Source of the DNA: Homarus americanus
Lineage: Eukaryota; Arthropoda; Malacostraca; Decapoda; Nephropidae
Assembly (NCBI RefSeq): GCF_018991925.1
Contig: NW_024736071.1
Span: 7,795,642 to 7,859,641, forward strand
Direction: 5' to 3'
DNA length: 64,000 bases
Positions 32,470-42,560 of the stretch are shown one piece after another (within the stretch, counting starts at the first letter, position 1; each line of letters starts with the position of its first letter). The notes under the pieces were generated by a model, which was not told the origin of the DNA, made no database searches, and worked only from the letters and a program-made list of their open reading frames with translations. Both the position numbers and the translations under genes were made by a program.

Positions 32470-33436
32470 GTTAATGTAGCTGAGTCACGTTCAGTGAATG
32501 ATGAATTGCACCTTCTCGGGTCGCAAATAAAACTGAAAGAAGTTGGAATACGTCAGACGGAAGCTGAAGCTATAGTGAAAGAAGTTGGAATACGTCAGGC
32601 GGAAGCTGAAGCTAAGGCGAAAGAGGCTGAAGCTATAGCGAATAGAGTTGGGATACGTCAGGCGGAAGCTGAAGCTAAAGCAAAAGTAGCTGAGGCTAAA
32701 GCGAAAGAAGCAGATTCAGAAAACTTGCGGCTGCGTATACAGCTCGGTCAGAGTAACCTTTCTAGCACCGATGGCCTCACCTCCAGATCTAGTTTTTCTC
32801 ATTTTGATCCAGTATGTGCTGTTAGGCTAATGCCCACGTTTTCAGAGGAAACAGTTGATGAGTTTTTCATTGCTTTCGGGAGACTTGCTACCACTTTAAA
32901 GTGGCCTATGGAGTTTTGGCCCATTTTGCTTCGGCAAGCGTTTGCAGGTAGAGCTGTGTGTGTTTTTTCGTCTCTTACAGACAGTGACGCTAAGGATTAT
33001 TTATGTATTAAGGAGGAAGTTTTAAAGGCTTATGCCCTTGTTCCTGAAGCGTACAGACAAAGCTTTTGTGGCTTCCGTAAGAAGGCAGAGCAGACCCACC
33101 CTGAATTTGCTAGGAGTAAAAGAGAGGTATTCTCAAAGTGGTTACACTCCATGGAAGTGAGTGATTTTGACTCCCTGATTGAGTTAATGCTCACAGAGGA
33201 ATTTTTGAGAACCATCGACAAAGAGGTTACCTTATACTTGTTAGATAGGGAATTTAGTACTATCGAGGAGGCTACTAAGCATGCTGATGGATATGTTTTG
33301 AGGCATGGTAGGACTAACAATGATGTTTTGCCCCCACAGGTTCAAAGGACTTTTAATCCCTCTCTCCACAGAGCGAGACAAGGGAATACTAACAAAAGTA
33401 ATTTTGTGCATGACAGGAGGAGCTGGACGCGTTCGC
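32470..33436 (+). pseudogene. Gypsy gag with tandem coiled-coil repeats
   Basis: The open frame from 32494 encodes a gag-like protein. The first 75 residues are built on a reiterated unit (VGIRQAEAEAKAKEAEA) and form a charged coiled coil. A capsid-like region follows: FDPVCAVRLMPTFSEETVDE, WPILLRQAFAGRAVCVFSSL, VLKAYALVPEAYRQSF and TIEEATKHADGYVLRHG. The layout resembles the gag at 24.2-25.6 kb. The frame enters LTR-V sequence at about 33437, which adds an artificial tail to 33546. No zinc knuckle is left. Orientation is opposite to the RT at 31504-32469, so a rearrangement lies at about 32470. Confidence 0.7.
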
Positions 33437-33700
33437 CAATCATATATAACAATAATACTGTGGCCCATATAACTGTAAGGAGTGCCCCAGGTTATAACAC
33501 TGGTGTCTCCACAACAAATGAAGATCGCTGTTATGGTCGGTTGTAGTCTGACACAAGGCGAGAGAGTCTGGGGCCTAGTTCCCAGGATGCGGACTTGCAC
33601 AGTTTAATTCTGCCAGTTTAACATCTTCCAATACAGTCTGCTGTTATGCAGCTACTGATCCCCGGTAGCTGCTGCGTATTCAGCTAACACACACACTGGG

Positions 33701-33734
33701 CCTGAGATAATGTTGGAGAGCGTCAGAGAGAAGT
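33701..33734 (-). repeat. Copy-specific repeat V2 of LTR-V copy D
   Basis: This 34-bp sequence pairs with 33913-33945. On the minus strand it ends TTATCTCAGG. Confidence 0.7.
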
Positions 33735-33912
33735 TAATAATAACTCAATCACAAACAATCTTTTGTCTAGCAATGACAGACAACATTTACGTTACATTAA
33801 TTCTTTCACTGGGTAAATGACAATTTCACTGTTACAACATGAACACTGATATTCACAAAATTGACTAAGTTAAACTGACTTAACATGGCGGCGGGAAACA
33901 ATCGTTCACATA

Positions 33913-33945
33913 CCTGAGATAATGTGGAGAACGTCAGAGAGAAGT
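33913..33945 (-). repeat. Copy-specific repeat V1 of LTR-V copy D
   Basis: This is the partner of 33701-33734. On the minus strand it is followed by GTATGTGAACG. Confidence 0.7.
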
Positions 33946-34613
33946 GACGCTCTCCGCGACGTACAAGCTTATATACAGCTAACTGGCAACTCAGGCCTGT
34001 GCGAAACATATGCCAGAAAGGCCAGTCCCGCAATGACAGATATTACATTTCAATCAGTTGCTGTACATTTAAATATGACAACCAATTGCCACTGATCAGG
34101 TGAATTTTCCACGTCTATCTATATACTCTAATCAGTGATTGAGCTTGCCAGGAAAAAGTGGAATTACACACGTTGATAACATTAATTTCACAAACTCAGT
34201 GCGGCTATGAACAAGGAACTATCCAAGGGGGTACGTTAGATTTTGGAGATTAGGAGTTTGGCATGTTCTTCTCAGGAGATTGATGACTTTCTAAAATAGA
34301 CAACTGACACTAACTAAACTACAAACATCCGATTCTCTGATGTTTGGTCATCAAATTAATCTAACTTCAGTTGCCAATGGAACTCATGGTTATCCCCAAG
34401 GGACGATATCATGAGATGCCATTCGTACAGGCACACTCGACTCTCACTTACTTGACAAGTGTTGACTCAAAACAATGGTGCTTGCTCTCACATTCAAATT
34501 TACTTTATTTCTTCCTAGGGATAACTCACCAGTTATCCACATGTTTTGCGGGCATGATGCATAATATGAATCATCAGGTTTCAAACAGACCAGCAGTCAT
34601 TGTGACCATCACA

Positions 34614-34694
34614 TATACACGAAAATTTCACTAAATTTGCCAAAATAACTGTTGCTTGGTTAGAAAATAATCAAAACACTAGTTTACAAAATTG
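34614..34694 (-). repeat. 5' LTR of the outer gypsy element, terminal part
   Basis: This matches 20145-20186 plus 26887-26931 without the inner element between them. It is thus an empty-site reference for the Gmr1-type insertion. Confidence 0.75.
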
Positions 34695-35645
34695 TAATGC
34701 AAAATCATGCCTCAGCATAACACTATTTTGTTGATTAACCTGGGAAAACCACATTCTTTTGCATTCTTACACACATATAATTATAATAACGATTATACTT
34801 TCATCTAAATGCTGCCACCACCCAGGTTTTCCTGAGAATATAACTTCTAATAAGGAATCTTTCACCAAAAGTGGAGCTGGTAGACACGAGAGGTTAGGCA
34901 CATGTGTTATATTTTCAGGGATGCCAATTATTAGCAGGAATGCGCGGTAATACACACATTCTACTGAATCAATATTTATCAAAATCAAATCTGAATATTA
35001 TGACACTTTGAACCTTTACTCACAATGTACTGGACGGAGCTTTTTTCATTTTATATTCCACCTAAGCTGCCACTATTTGTAATGGGAGCATTTCCTTTAC
35101 TTCATATTTTACCATCCAGATATTCTTTTCTGTTATTATTCTTCAATTCTTTATCTATATATACCTTATATTCTTGCTTATATTCTTATATAAGTAATTC
35201 TGATATTTCTCTGCTTATAGTTTCCAAGTCTTTTATTTCTTTTCATATAATGTATATTATATGTTCTGAGTTCATATGTTCTTACCTTGCTGAAGTATAC
35301 TCTGTTTTATATAGTTATTATTCTCAACCATGGATTAGTCTGGGGAACCATGTTATTCTTAGTACAATACTTATCATACTTACACCGGTAGTCTGCCACC
35401 ACCCAGACTTTTATTAGAGTATAACATATCTCACGGAAAGCTTTTGGGTAGTGTGGTATAGTGGGTATAGGCACGTGAGTAAGTATTATTTTCTGGGAAC
35501 CAATGTTTAGAAGGAATAGAGTGGTGATACTCGTAGATTACTAATTCAATATTTTTAACACAGTGAGTGAATAAGATGTTACTTAAATTCACTCAGACAA
35601 GACTGGACCCTTAGGTCTTACTGTACCATTGACAAAACAGATCCG

Positions 35646-35757
35646 CAATTACTTATTAATTCATTAAACACTTCAAGTACTTATTATATCATTAAACAAC
35701 TCCAAGTACTTATTATATCATTAAACAACTCCAAGTACTTATTATATCATTAGACAA
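35646..35757. repeat. 29-bp tandem repeat, about 4 units
   Basis: The unit contains CAAGTACTTATTATATCATT and ATTAAACAACTC. The first unit is diverged. Confidence 0.8.
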
Positions 35758-36340
35758 CGGTTGTATTATTTCTTTGACAAGTAAGATTCAGTAATTATTA
35801 CACACGGTCAGATAATACTGGACCCTCAGGCCTTACTTTGATAAGTAACAAATTACATCTTCAATTCTTGGTTACAACATTTAACAATCATAATATTATT
35901 CCATTGTCACTACAGATGGCACTTGACAATATCCCAAATCAACTCATAACATCACGTTCTATCGGCATGAACAACATGGTACTTTTCCTTCAGTTCATGT
36001 ACTCAACTCACATGACATATTTCCTTGTACTATTAATAGTTATGGGTTCACTACTTAACCTGGGATTTCTATATTTCTGTTAGTTAATCCCTCAATCAAG
36101 ATACAATAATACTTAGGCCCATGTAACTGTGAGGAGTGCCCCAGGGTATATATCACTGGTGTCACCACAACAAATGAAGATCGCTGTTAGGGGTCGGTTG
36201 TAGACCGACACACGCCATGGGAGCTGGGGCCTGTTTTGCAGGAAACGGACTTCCCAGTTTAATCATGTCGAATTGACAGCATCATCCAACCCGGCTACCG
36301 ATCCACGGTAGCCAATGAGTATTCAGCTCAACCCACTGGC

Positions 36341-36374
36341 CTGAAGATACGTGGAGGAAGAGTCACGAATGCGT
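36341..36374 (-). repeat. Copy-specific repeat V2 of LTR-V copy E
   Basis: This 34-bp sequence pairs with 36566-36599 with one mismatch. On the minus strand it ends TATCTTCAG. Confidence 0.75.
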
Positions 36375-36565
36375 CAATGTCTAACTTCAACTAGACAAAA
36401 CATACGTCTGGCAACGATACAGACGACACTTACTTTATGTTAATCCTTTCACTGGGTAAATGACAATTTCACTATTACAACATGAACACTGATATTCACA
36501 AAATTGACTAAGTTAACTGAATTAATATGGCGGGCCTTGGCGGCGGGGAGCACTAATTCACATAT

Positions 36566-36599
36566 CTGAAGATACATGGAGGAAGAGTCACGAATGCGT
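36566..36599 (-). repeat. Copy-specific repeat V1 of LTR-V copy E
   Basis: This is the partner of 36341-36374. On the minus strand it is followed by ATATGTGAATT, so the donor GT appears mutated to AT in this copy. Confidence 0.7.
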
Positions 36600-37434
36600 G
36601 ATTCTCCCTTGAGCAGTGGTATATACGTGAGGCCCGCGGGGCAGCTCTGTCCCACGCATCATACCAGAAAGGTTGATCTCGCCAACAACAGACCTTCTCT
36701 CCCATTTTGGATCACTGTATACTTAATTATGAACTCCAGTGTTCCTGATCAGGGTAATTTCCTATGTCTATTCATATACTCTAATCAGAGGTTGAGCTTG
36801 CCAGGAAAAAGTGGAATATACACGTTGATAACATTAATTCTGCGAGCTCAGGGCTGTTGCGAACAAGGCACTATTCACGGGGAAGTGTTAGATCTTGGAG
36901 TTATACAGGTTGACAGAATAGTTCAGGAGATTAATGACTTTCCTAAATAGACAACTGACAAACTCTAAACTACAACCACCAGATTCTCTGATGTTTGGGC
37001 AACAAAATACTCTGACTTCAGTAGCAATTGGAAACTCATGGTCATTCTTAGGGAACAATACCGCGGGTATCGTTTGTACTGGCAGACTCAACACTCACTT
37101 GCCTACCCAATGTTACAAACAATATGAACAGTTAAAGCGTTCAACATTACTCACAATGGATCTTGTATGCTTTAACTGTAATCAAACATATCTAAGTTGA
37201 CTCAAAACAAGGGTGTTCTCTCTCACATTCAAATTCATTTTATAGAGAGGTTGGTTTCAATAAGTTAGAGAAAATGGGATAACGGAGAACTGAGGTGACT
37301 TGGGGCGATGAGAAAACGGACTCTCAGAAGGGGGACTCAAACGAAGGCAGAGTTACATGTTTTGTGGGCTATTGAGCGTAATGTGAATCGTCTGATTTTG
37401 GCGTTAACTGACGTGTATGACCGTGGTCATTACA

Positions 37435-38305
37435 GCTGAACTAACCTAACCTAACCTAACCTAACTTAACTGAACTTAACTTAACCTAACCGAGCTTATG
37501 TTAACCATGATTGGCAAGCACTTCTAATTCGTAGAACTGTAAGTCACAAATAAAAAATTTCCTCAAAACACGAGTTTTCCATTTAAAATCAGTACGAAAA
37601 ATTATCTTTAATGCAAGTTTAAATTTTTTTTAAGACATTCAAAATATTTAATAAGACCCTCAATTATTGATTACATTATTTCTTAACACTCCGACAAAAC
37701 AAACTGACCAATAGCTCATACTTTTTAAGTAGTAAAACTAGATCTTCAATTATCATTTACATTCAATACTTAGAGTATACTCGTACATCATTGACAATAA
37801 AGATGATCACTCTACAGTCTACACACTTGTCTATAGCACAGACTGATTGTATTACTTAGAGCAACATGCAAATACAAGGAAACATATACCAGCATATGCT
37901 GGTGATAGTAATATTTAGGTTTTCAATACTCAACCTGGGACAATTATATTCCCGATAACCCATGCACAACAATGTACAAGAATACTCATTTGCACATACA
38001 ATCAAAATGAGTGAGCACACCAGGCTTACACCGTTGGTGTTCAAAACAAACCACTGCAACTCAGCAGCCGCCTCGGTTAAACTCCGGCGCCGTGGCACTA
38101 GAGAGCCCACTCTCCCTTAGTTGGCTCCCAGTTCTCGTCACTCCCTCAAATCTTAATCTCATTGAGTTAAAGACTTCCTGCCTCGGGCATCCTGCTTGCA
38201 GGCTGCTATCGATATTCGACAGCAGCAACACACATTGTAAATGTTTTATTGACCTACTGTGTAATATGAATCTTTGTGGAGGGGAAAGCTTTGAAATGAC
38301 GACAG
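37435..38305. other. CCTAA-like tract and unassigned sequence
   Basis: It starts with a degenerate CCTAA/CTTAA array (37440-37498). The rest is AT-rich without a conserved frame. The last 80 bases (about 38225-38305) resemble the minus-strand 5' end of an LTR-V copy. Confidence 0.5.
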
Positions 38306-38548
38306 TCATGCATGTTAGTTAACGTAAAATCAGATGATTCATATTACGTTCAATAGCCCATAAAACATATTGCTATTACTTTTATTGAGTCCCCCTACTG
38401 AAACGTCTGTTTTCTCACTGCTAGACGCCCGTTTTCTGTCATATGTTTCAGACACTCTTAGTACAGTATATCTCATGTTGATATTAGTAGATTTGAAATT
38501 ATGAATGAATGCGTTGTAGTATCTTGCGTTATTTAATGGGAGAATGAC
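38306..38548 (+). mobile_element. LTR-V 5' fragment, plus orientation
   Basis: It begins TGTTAGTTAACG and shares ATTACGTTCAATAGCCCA-type sequence with the 5' end of copy E read in reverse. It is cut off at 38549 by the gypsy LTR. It stands head-to-head with the fragment at 38225-38305. Confidence 0.5.
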
Positions 38549-38715
38549 AAGCACATGGTCGGTCTGGCTGGGTGTTTATTCTCTGTTCTTCGTTACAACG
38601 TGCCTAACACATTTCGTGTTTACACAAGCCTAAACACTTTCTGACTTTGGTAAGAAGTAACATAATATATAATATATATATTCAATAAAGGCAGCATGTA
38701 AACATACATATACAG

Positions 38716-38794
<79 letters not shown>

Positions 38795-38796
38795 CA
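38549..38796 (-). repeat. 3' LTR of gypsy element G4 with (TA)n
   Basis: On the minus strand TGTTATATAT follows the purine tract GAAAGGGAGAAATAG, about 160 bp after the integrase frame. A (TA)n run (38726-38792) opens the LTR. The other end is tentatively TGACAAGCAC at 38549. Confidence 0.5.
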
Positions 38797-38954
38797 CTAT
38801 TTCTCCCTTTCAAAAGAGAGCATGGCTACTACAAATCCTAAATAAACAAAACTTACAGAATTACATATGGCAGGGAAGAAGAGAATAGAACACAACAAAT
38901 ATAACTTCCTAACTAAACAGTTTTGAAAGGCCTGTTCACAATTCAGATAATTAA

Positions 38955-39971
38955 TTAGAGGTCAAATTTAATTACAGGTCTCCTAACTCTGTTTGATCTT
39001 CTAGGACTATTCCCTCCATCAAGTTTTACAGGGGTTTCACTTGCACTCTGTGCATTATCAGTGACAGACATATCATCACTACAATCAGTTGACACAGTGA
39101 GTGGATGCTGGGAAACATCATCTTTGACATCATCATGATGATGATCATCTGAAACTGTGTCAAGTTTATCATCATGTCCTGGTGCTACATTCATCTCATG
39201 TGCCTGAATGATGTGATCCACATGAACATATCTCAAAGAGTTACCACATTTCACTAAATATGTCCTAGATCCACATACCTTGTCAATGACACCAGTTATC
39301 CACTTTGCATGTACAGTACCATAACCTTTAGCCATATTCCTAACTCTCACCCTATCATTTACCTTGAACACTCTTTCACTGGAACTCTTATCATGATACA
39401 TTTTTTGTTGAGCTTGTTTCCTCTCTACAACTTCAAACAGACTTGGCTTAACTAAACTTAATCTTGTTCTCAACTGTCTCTTCACCATTAACTCTGCAGG
39501 AGTACATCCTGTCACACTATGTGGCGTGGTTCTGTATCTGAGTAAGAAATTTGCTAGTCTGTGTTTCATTGATTTTCCTACAGTTCCTTGAATTACCTGC
39601 TTGGAAAGTGCTTCCTTTACAATTCTAACTGATCTCTCAGCTGCACCATTAGAGGCAGGATGATAGGGTGGGGTCAGTACATGCTTTACACCGTTGAATC
39701 TCATGAAGTTTTTAAACTCTGATGATTGGAATGGAGGACCATTGTCAGAAACTACCTCTTCTGGTATTCCATGTTCGGCAAATATTAATCTTAATTCATC
39801 AATGGTGCTACCAGCATTAGTACTGTACATGTGCTTAACATCAACCCACTTTAAATGACTATCAATTAATACAAGAAATTTGTCTGTTCCCTTATCACAG
39901 AAGTCAATGTGTACTCTTTGGAAGGGACGGGTAGGCCATTTCCAGGTTTTCAAAGGTGTGCTCGGTGGCAT
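38955..39971 (-). CDS. Gypsy integrase, open reading frame
   Basis: This is the best-preserved frame of the window (338 codons, no stop). It encodes the catalytic and C-terminal part of a Ty3/gypsy integrase of the K02A2.6-like type: MPPSTPLKTWKWPTRPF, Asp in VHIDFCDKG, Asp in VVSDNGPPFQSSEF, Glu in NGAAERSVRIVKEAL, FLLRYRTTPHSVTG and PAELMVKRQLRTRLSL, then a GPY/F-like module (VNDRVRVRNMAKG to YVHVDHI) and a basic tail RRSNRVRRPVIKFDL. The H2C2 zinc region is missing at the N-terminus, where a 170-bp repeat intervenes (40005-40174). The true protein started further upstream, so the first Met is internal. It is not expected to be functional alone. Confidence 0.8.
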   Translation of the reverse strand: MPPSTPLKTWKWPTRPFQRVHIDFCDKGTDKFLVLIDSHLKWVDVKHMYSTNAGSTIDELRLIFAEHGIPEEVVSDNGPPFQSSEFKNFMRFNGVKHVLTPPYHPASNGAAERSVRIVKEALSKQVIQGTVGKSMKHRLANFLLRYRTTPHSVTGCTPAELMVKRQLRTRLSLVKPSLFEVVERKQAQQKMYHDKSSSERVFKVNDRVRVRNMAKGYGTVHAKWITGVIDKVCGSRTYLVKCGNSLRYVHVDHIIQAHEMNVAPGHDDKLDTVSDDHHHDDVKDDVSQHPLTVSTDCSDDMSVTDNAQSASETPVKLDGGNSPRRSNRVRRPVIKFDL

Positions 39972-40004
39972 ACTCCTAACATTCTGACGTACAGAGCACT
40001 CACA

Positions 40005-40174
40005 TATACTGCCAGACTGGGGGTCACTAATTCTAAGGGGGAATACTTAACTCTAATCTTAATTTCTAAGGGTCGCTGCCACCAGACCCCCTCTGGACAG
40101 CATGTAGCTCGTTAGGTAGCGGGCAGAGTGGACTAGGCATTGGGTTAGGTTTTCCATTGACCAGATCGATAAGG
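40005..40174. repeat. 158-bp dispersed repeat, copy 2
   Basis: This is the same sequence as 5576-5733 with a 12-bp addition around 40087-40098 (CCCCCTCTGGAC). It abuts the integrase frame on one side and decayed gypsy spacer/RNase H on the other. Confidence 0.75.
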
Positions 40175-40795
40175 AAGTAATTTGCCCTCTAAAACACATG
40201 GAATTAACACACTCTCCTTTTACAACACCATCTGTTCTGCTGATAATTTCAGCATCTCTATTAAATGGTTGAAAATTCTAGGATGGACAAATCTCTGGCC
40301 CTTCCCTTTAATTCTCCCAGGACTCCTCCTAATACAACATCTTTCCCTAGTTTCATGAGCAATCATTCTGGAGCTGACTATAGAAAATCTTCTGCTAACA
40401 TGGTTTGCAGGTATTTCCTGGCTCTACTCATCATTTGATCCTACATAAAATAAGCATCTCATTGGAATGATCTTTGACATCTGTATCTGTGATATTAAAC
40501 AATATCAAAACCCATCTCTGCATTCTTGCTGTAACAATGTGGGCTAAATTGATTGGGACATTAAGTGAGAGGCTTGTGATCCAGTTACTAAAACTTCAAA
40601 AATTCCTCCCGCTATTTTAATTGAAAGTTCTTTATAAATATTATGAACTGACCTCTTCCTATTTGTGCATAATTTTTTCTAAGCTTTGGGGTGAGTTCTG
40701 AAACATATGCAATGGTCTTTCTTTACCCGTCCATCATTATGTGACACCTGACCTTTACCTAATCACTGTTGATGCATCACAAGCAAGCTTTGGTA
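40175..40795 (-). pseudogene. Decayed gypsy RNase H and spacer
   Basis: Scattered minus-strand fragments fit RNase H: CDAS at about 40763, AYVSELTPKLRKNYAQI at about 40670-40720, LDHKPLT at about 40563-40583, and ARMQRW-like sequence at about 40515. Frameshifts and stops abound. Position and orientation agree with the integrase at 38955-39971, so both belong to one element. Confidence 0.55.
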
Positions 40796-41028
40796 GTTAC
40801 CACAGTATCTATGGTGGACCAAAACGTGATACTGAGCAGAGCAGCTTGCAATCTTCTGAAATGACTTTGATTTTTAACCATTTCCAGGTATCCTTTCTTT
40901 AATGATTTCATGCAGAGAATAAAACCCAGTGAAAGTCCACTCAATTCTTGAATATACTGTATCATACCTAGAAGAAGCTTTCCAAATTCCTGACGTACTT
41001 TTTGACAGAATTAAATTTACTATGGCTC
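40796..41028. other. Unassigned sequence before the gap
   Basis: No convincing motif was seen. It may be further decayed RT of the same gypsy. Confidence 0.4.
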
Positions 41029-41128
41029 NNNNNNNNNNNNNNNNNNNNNNNNNNNNNNNNNNNNNNNNNNNNNNNNNNNNNNNNNNNNNNNNNNNNNNNN
41101 NNNNNNNNNNNNNNNNNNNNNNNNNNNN
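41029..41128. other. Assembly gap (100 N)
   Basis: There are exactly 100 N, a conventional placeholder of unknown true size. Frames through it are meaningless. Confidence 0.99.
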
Positions 41129-41555
41129 AGAAGTATTCAAATCATCTTGTGTCAAAGAAAGACTTCTGGTTGAAGCTAGTTTGATTAAGGAATTAAAATC
41201 AATAAACCTTAGTGATGGTCAGTTCAAAACTGATAATATGTTACATAAATTTATTTGTCAGTGGCCCAAGGTTAAAACTGCTTTGAAAACCTTTGATCTT
41301 GATGTATGACAGTTATTTTGTGGGTCCCTTTTTTCTGACCTGACCTGTCTAGTCACGTCACCTCCCTTCTCTTAAGCTCCTCTACGGTTGTGTTGGTGTG
41401 GGGAGTAGTGGATGTCATCATTATGACCTGACCTCATGTTTTTAGGTCACCCTGTATATTTAAGCCTCTCTCTGTCCATGTAATCTAGTTGCCTCTGAAG
41501 ATGTCTTGAATAAAGACGAAAGCTAAGGTACCTGTTGTTTCCATTTTCCCGTGTG

Positions 41556-41558
<3 letters not shown>
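41129..41558 (+). pseudogene. Penelope-like element 3' end (endonuclease tail)
   Basis: The frame CVKERLLVEASLIKELKSIN followed by LSDGQFKTDN resembles the C-terminus of the GIY-YIG endonuclease of Penelope-like elements; it ends with TGA at 41308-41310. The following 250 bp contains TTAGGTCACCCTGTATATTT and CTGAAGATGTCTTGAATAAA, which looks like a 3' untranslated end, and finishes against a (TA)n array. The rest of the element is lost in the gap. The assignment is moderate; a non-LTR LINE is the alternative. Confidence 0.5.

Positions 41559-41647
<89 letters not shown>
41559..41647. repeat. (TA)n microsatellite
   Basis: This is an almost pure TA run of about 89 bp at the 3' boundary of the Penelope-like fragment. 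Confidence 0.95.
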
Positions 41648-41649
<2 letters not shown>

Positions 41650-41724
41650 CGTCAGCTAAATATACCAACAAGATCGTTAGATACACATTTATGACGTCAC
41701 GTGGCTAAACAATCAATATTGCTT

Positions 41725-42280
41725 ATCACCCCTCCAACCTCTCACACCTCCCTATTAACACATACCTCCAACACTCACACCTCCCTATTAACACATACCC
41801 CCAACACTCACACCTTCCTATTAACACATACCTCCAACACTCACACCTCCCTATTAACACATACCCCCAACACTCACACCTCCCTATTAACACATACCTC
41901 CAACACTCACACCTTCCTATTAACACATACCTCCAACACTCACACCTTCCTATTAACACATACCTCCAACACTCACACCTTCCTATTAACACATACCTCC
42001 AACACTCACACCTCCCTATTAACACACACCTCCAACACTCACACCTCCCTATTAACACATACCCCCAACACTCACACCTCCCTATTAACACATACCTCCA
42101 ACACTACACCTCCCTATTAACACATACCTCCAACACTCACACCTCCCTATTAACACATACCTCCAACACTCACACCTCCCTATTAACACATACCTCCAAC
42201 ACTCACACCTCCCTATTAACACATACCTCCAACACTCACACCTCCCTATTAACACATACCTCCAACACTCACCCGCACTA
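41725..42280. repeat. 33-bp minisatellite, about 17 units
   Basis: The unit contains CTATTAACACATACCTCCAA and CACTCACACCTCC. Variants alternate CTCC/CCCC and CTCC/TTCC. One unit near 42100 lacks a base. The multiple of three gives an open frame of repeated SLLTHTPNTHT, which I regard as non-coding. Confidence 0.95.
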
Positions 42281-42454
42281 CCGTCAACAACGCTCAGTGC
42301 TGCACGTCTCTCCAGCACCACCTGACCCGCCCGATGACTGTGTTGTTGGAGATGCTGACTTCATAATGTTAGTAGCTCTATGGTCACGAGCCTAACATAA
42401 CCTAACCTACTGCAAACATAAGCTACGGAAGGGAGGGGGGGGGGTCATCAGAGA

Positions 42455-42560
42455 GACAGGTAGATAGATTGATAGATAGATAGATTGATTGATTGATAGA
42501 TGGATAGATAGATAGATAGTTAGATAGATAAATAGTTAGATAGATATAGATGAAGTTGGC
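42455..42560. repeat. GATA/GATT-rich simple repeat
   Basis: This is an imperfect tetranucleotide array of ATAGATAG and TTGATTGA. Confidence 0.85.

Larger units (their letters stand above)
33437..34613 (-). mobile_element. LTR-V copy D (3' truncated)
   Basis: The minus-strand 5' end TGTGATGGTCACAATG is at 34613, abutting outer-gypsy LTR sequence. The direct repeat is 33701-33734 and 33913-33945 (one indel, one mismatch). The left edge joins the gag frame. The flanks do not form a target duplication, so one side has recombined or been deleted. Confidence 0.65.
34695..37434 (-). mobile_element. LTR-V copy E with additional repeats
   Basis: The minus-strand 5' end TGTAATGACCACGG is at 37434. 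The direct repeat is 36341-36374 and 36566-36599 (33 of 34 identical). The part from about 36070 to 37434 is clear LTR-V. The remainder to 34695 is AT-rich. It contains a diverged pair of segments (about 34800-34990 and 35385-35580, both with CTGCCACCACCCAG) and a 29-bp tandem repeat. The left limit is not established. No gene is visible. Confidence 0.5.

Noticed and set aside
33437..34613. Target-site duplication for LTR-V copy D
   Set aside because: The right flank (TATA) and left flank do not match convincingly, and the two flanks belong to different elements.
40874..41309. Frames spanning the N block
   Set aside because: They read through an assembly gap of unknown length.
41725..42280. 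CRISPR-like array
   Set aside because: Units are contiguous with no unique spacers, and the genome is clearly eukaryotic.
41701..42321. Open frames through the 33-bp repeat on both strands
   Set aside because: The unit length is a multiple of three and lacks stops, so long frames are expected by chance. No flanking domain is present.
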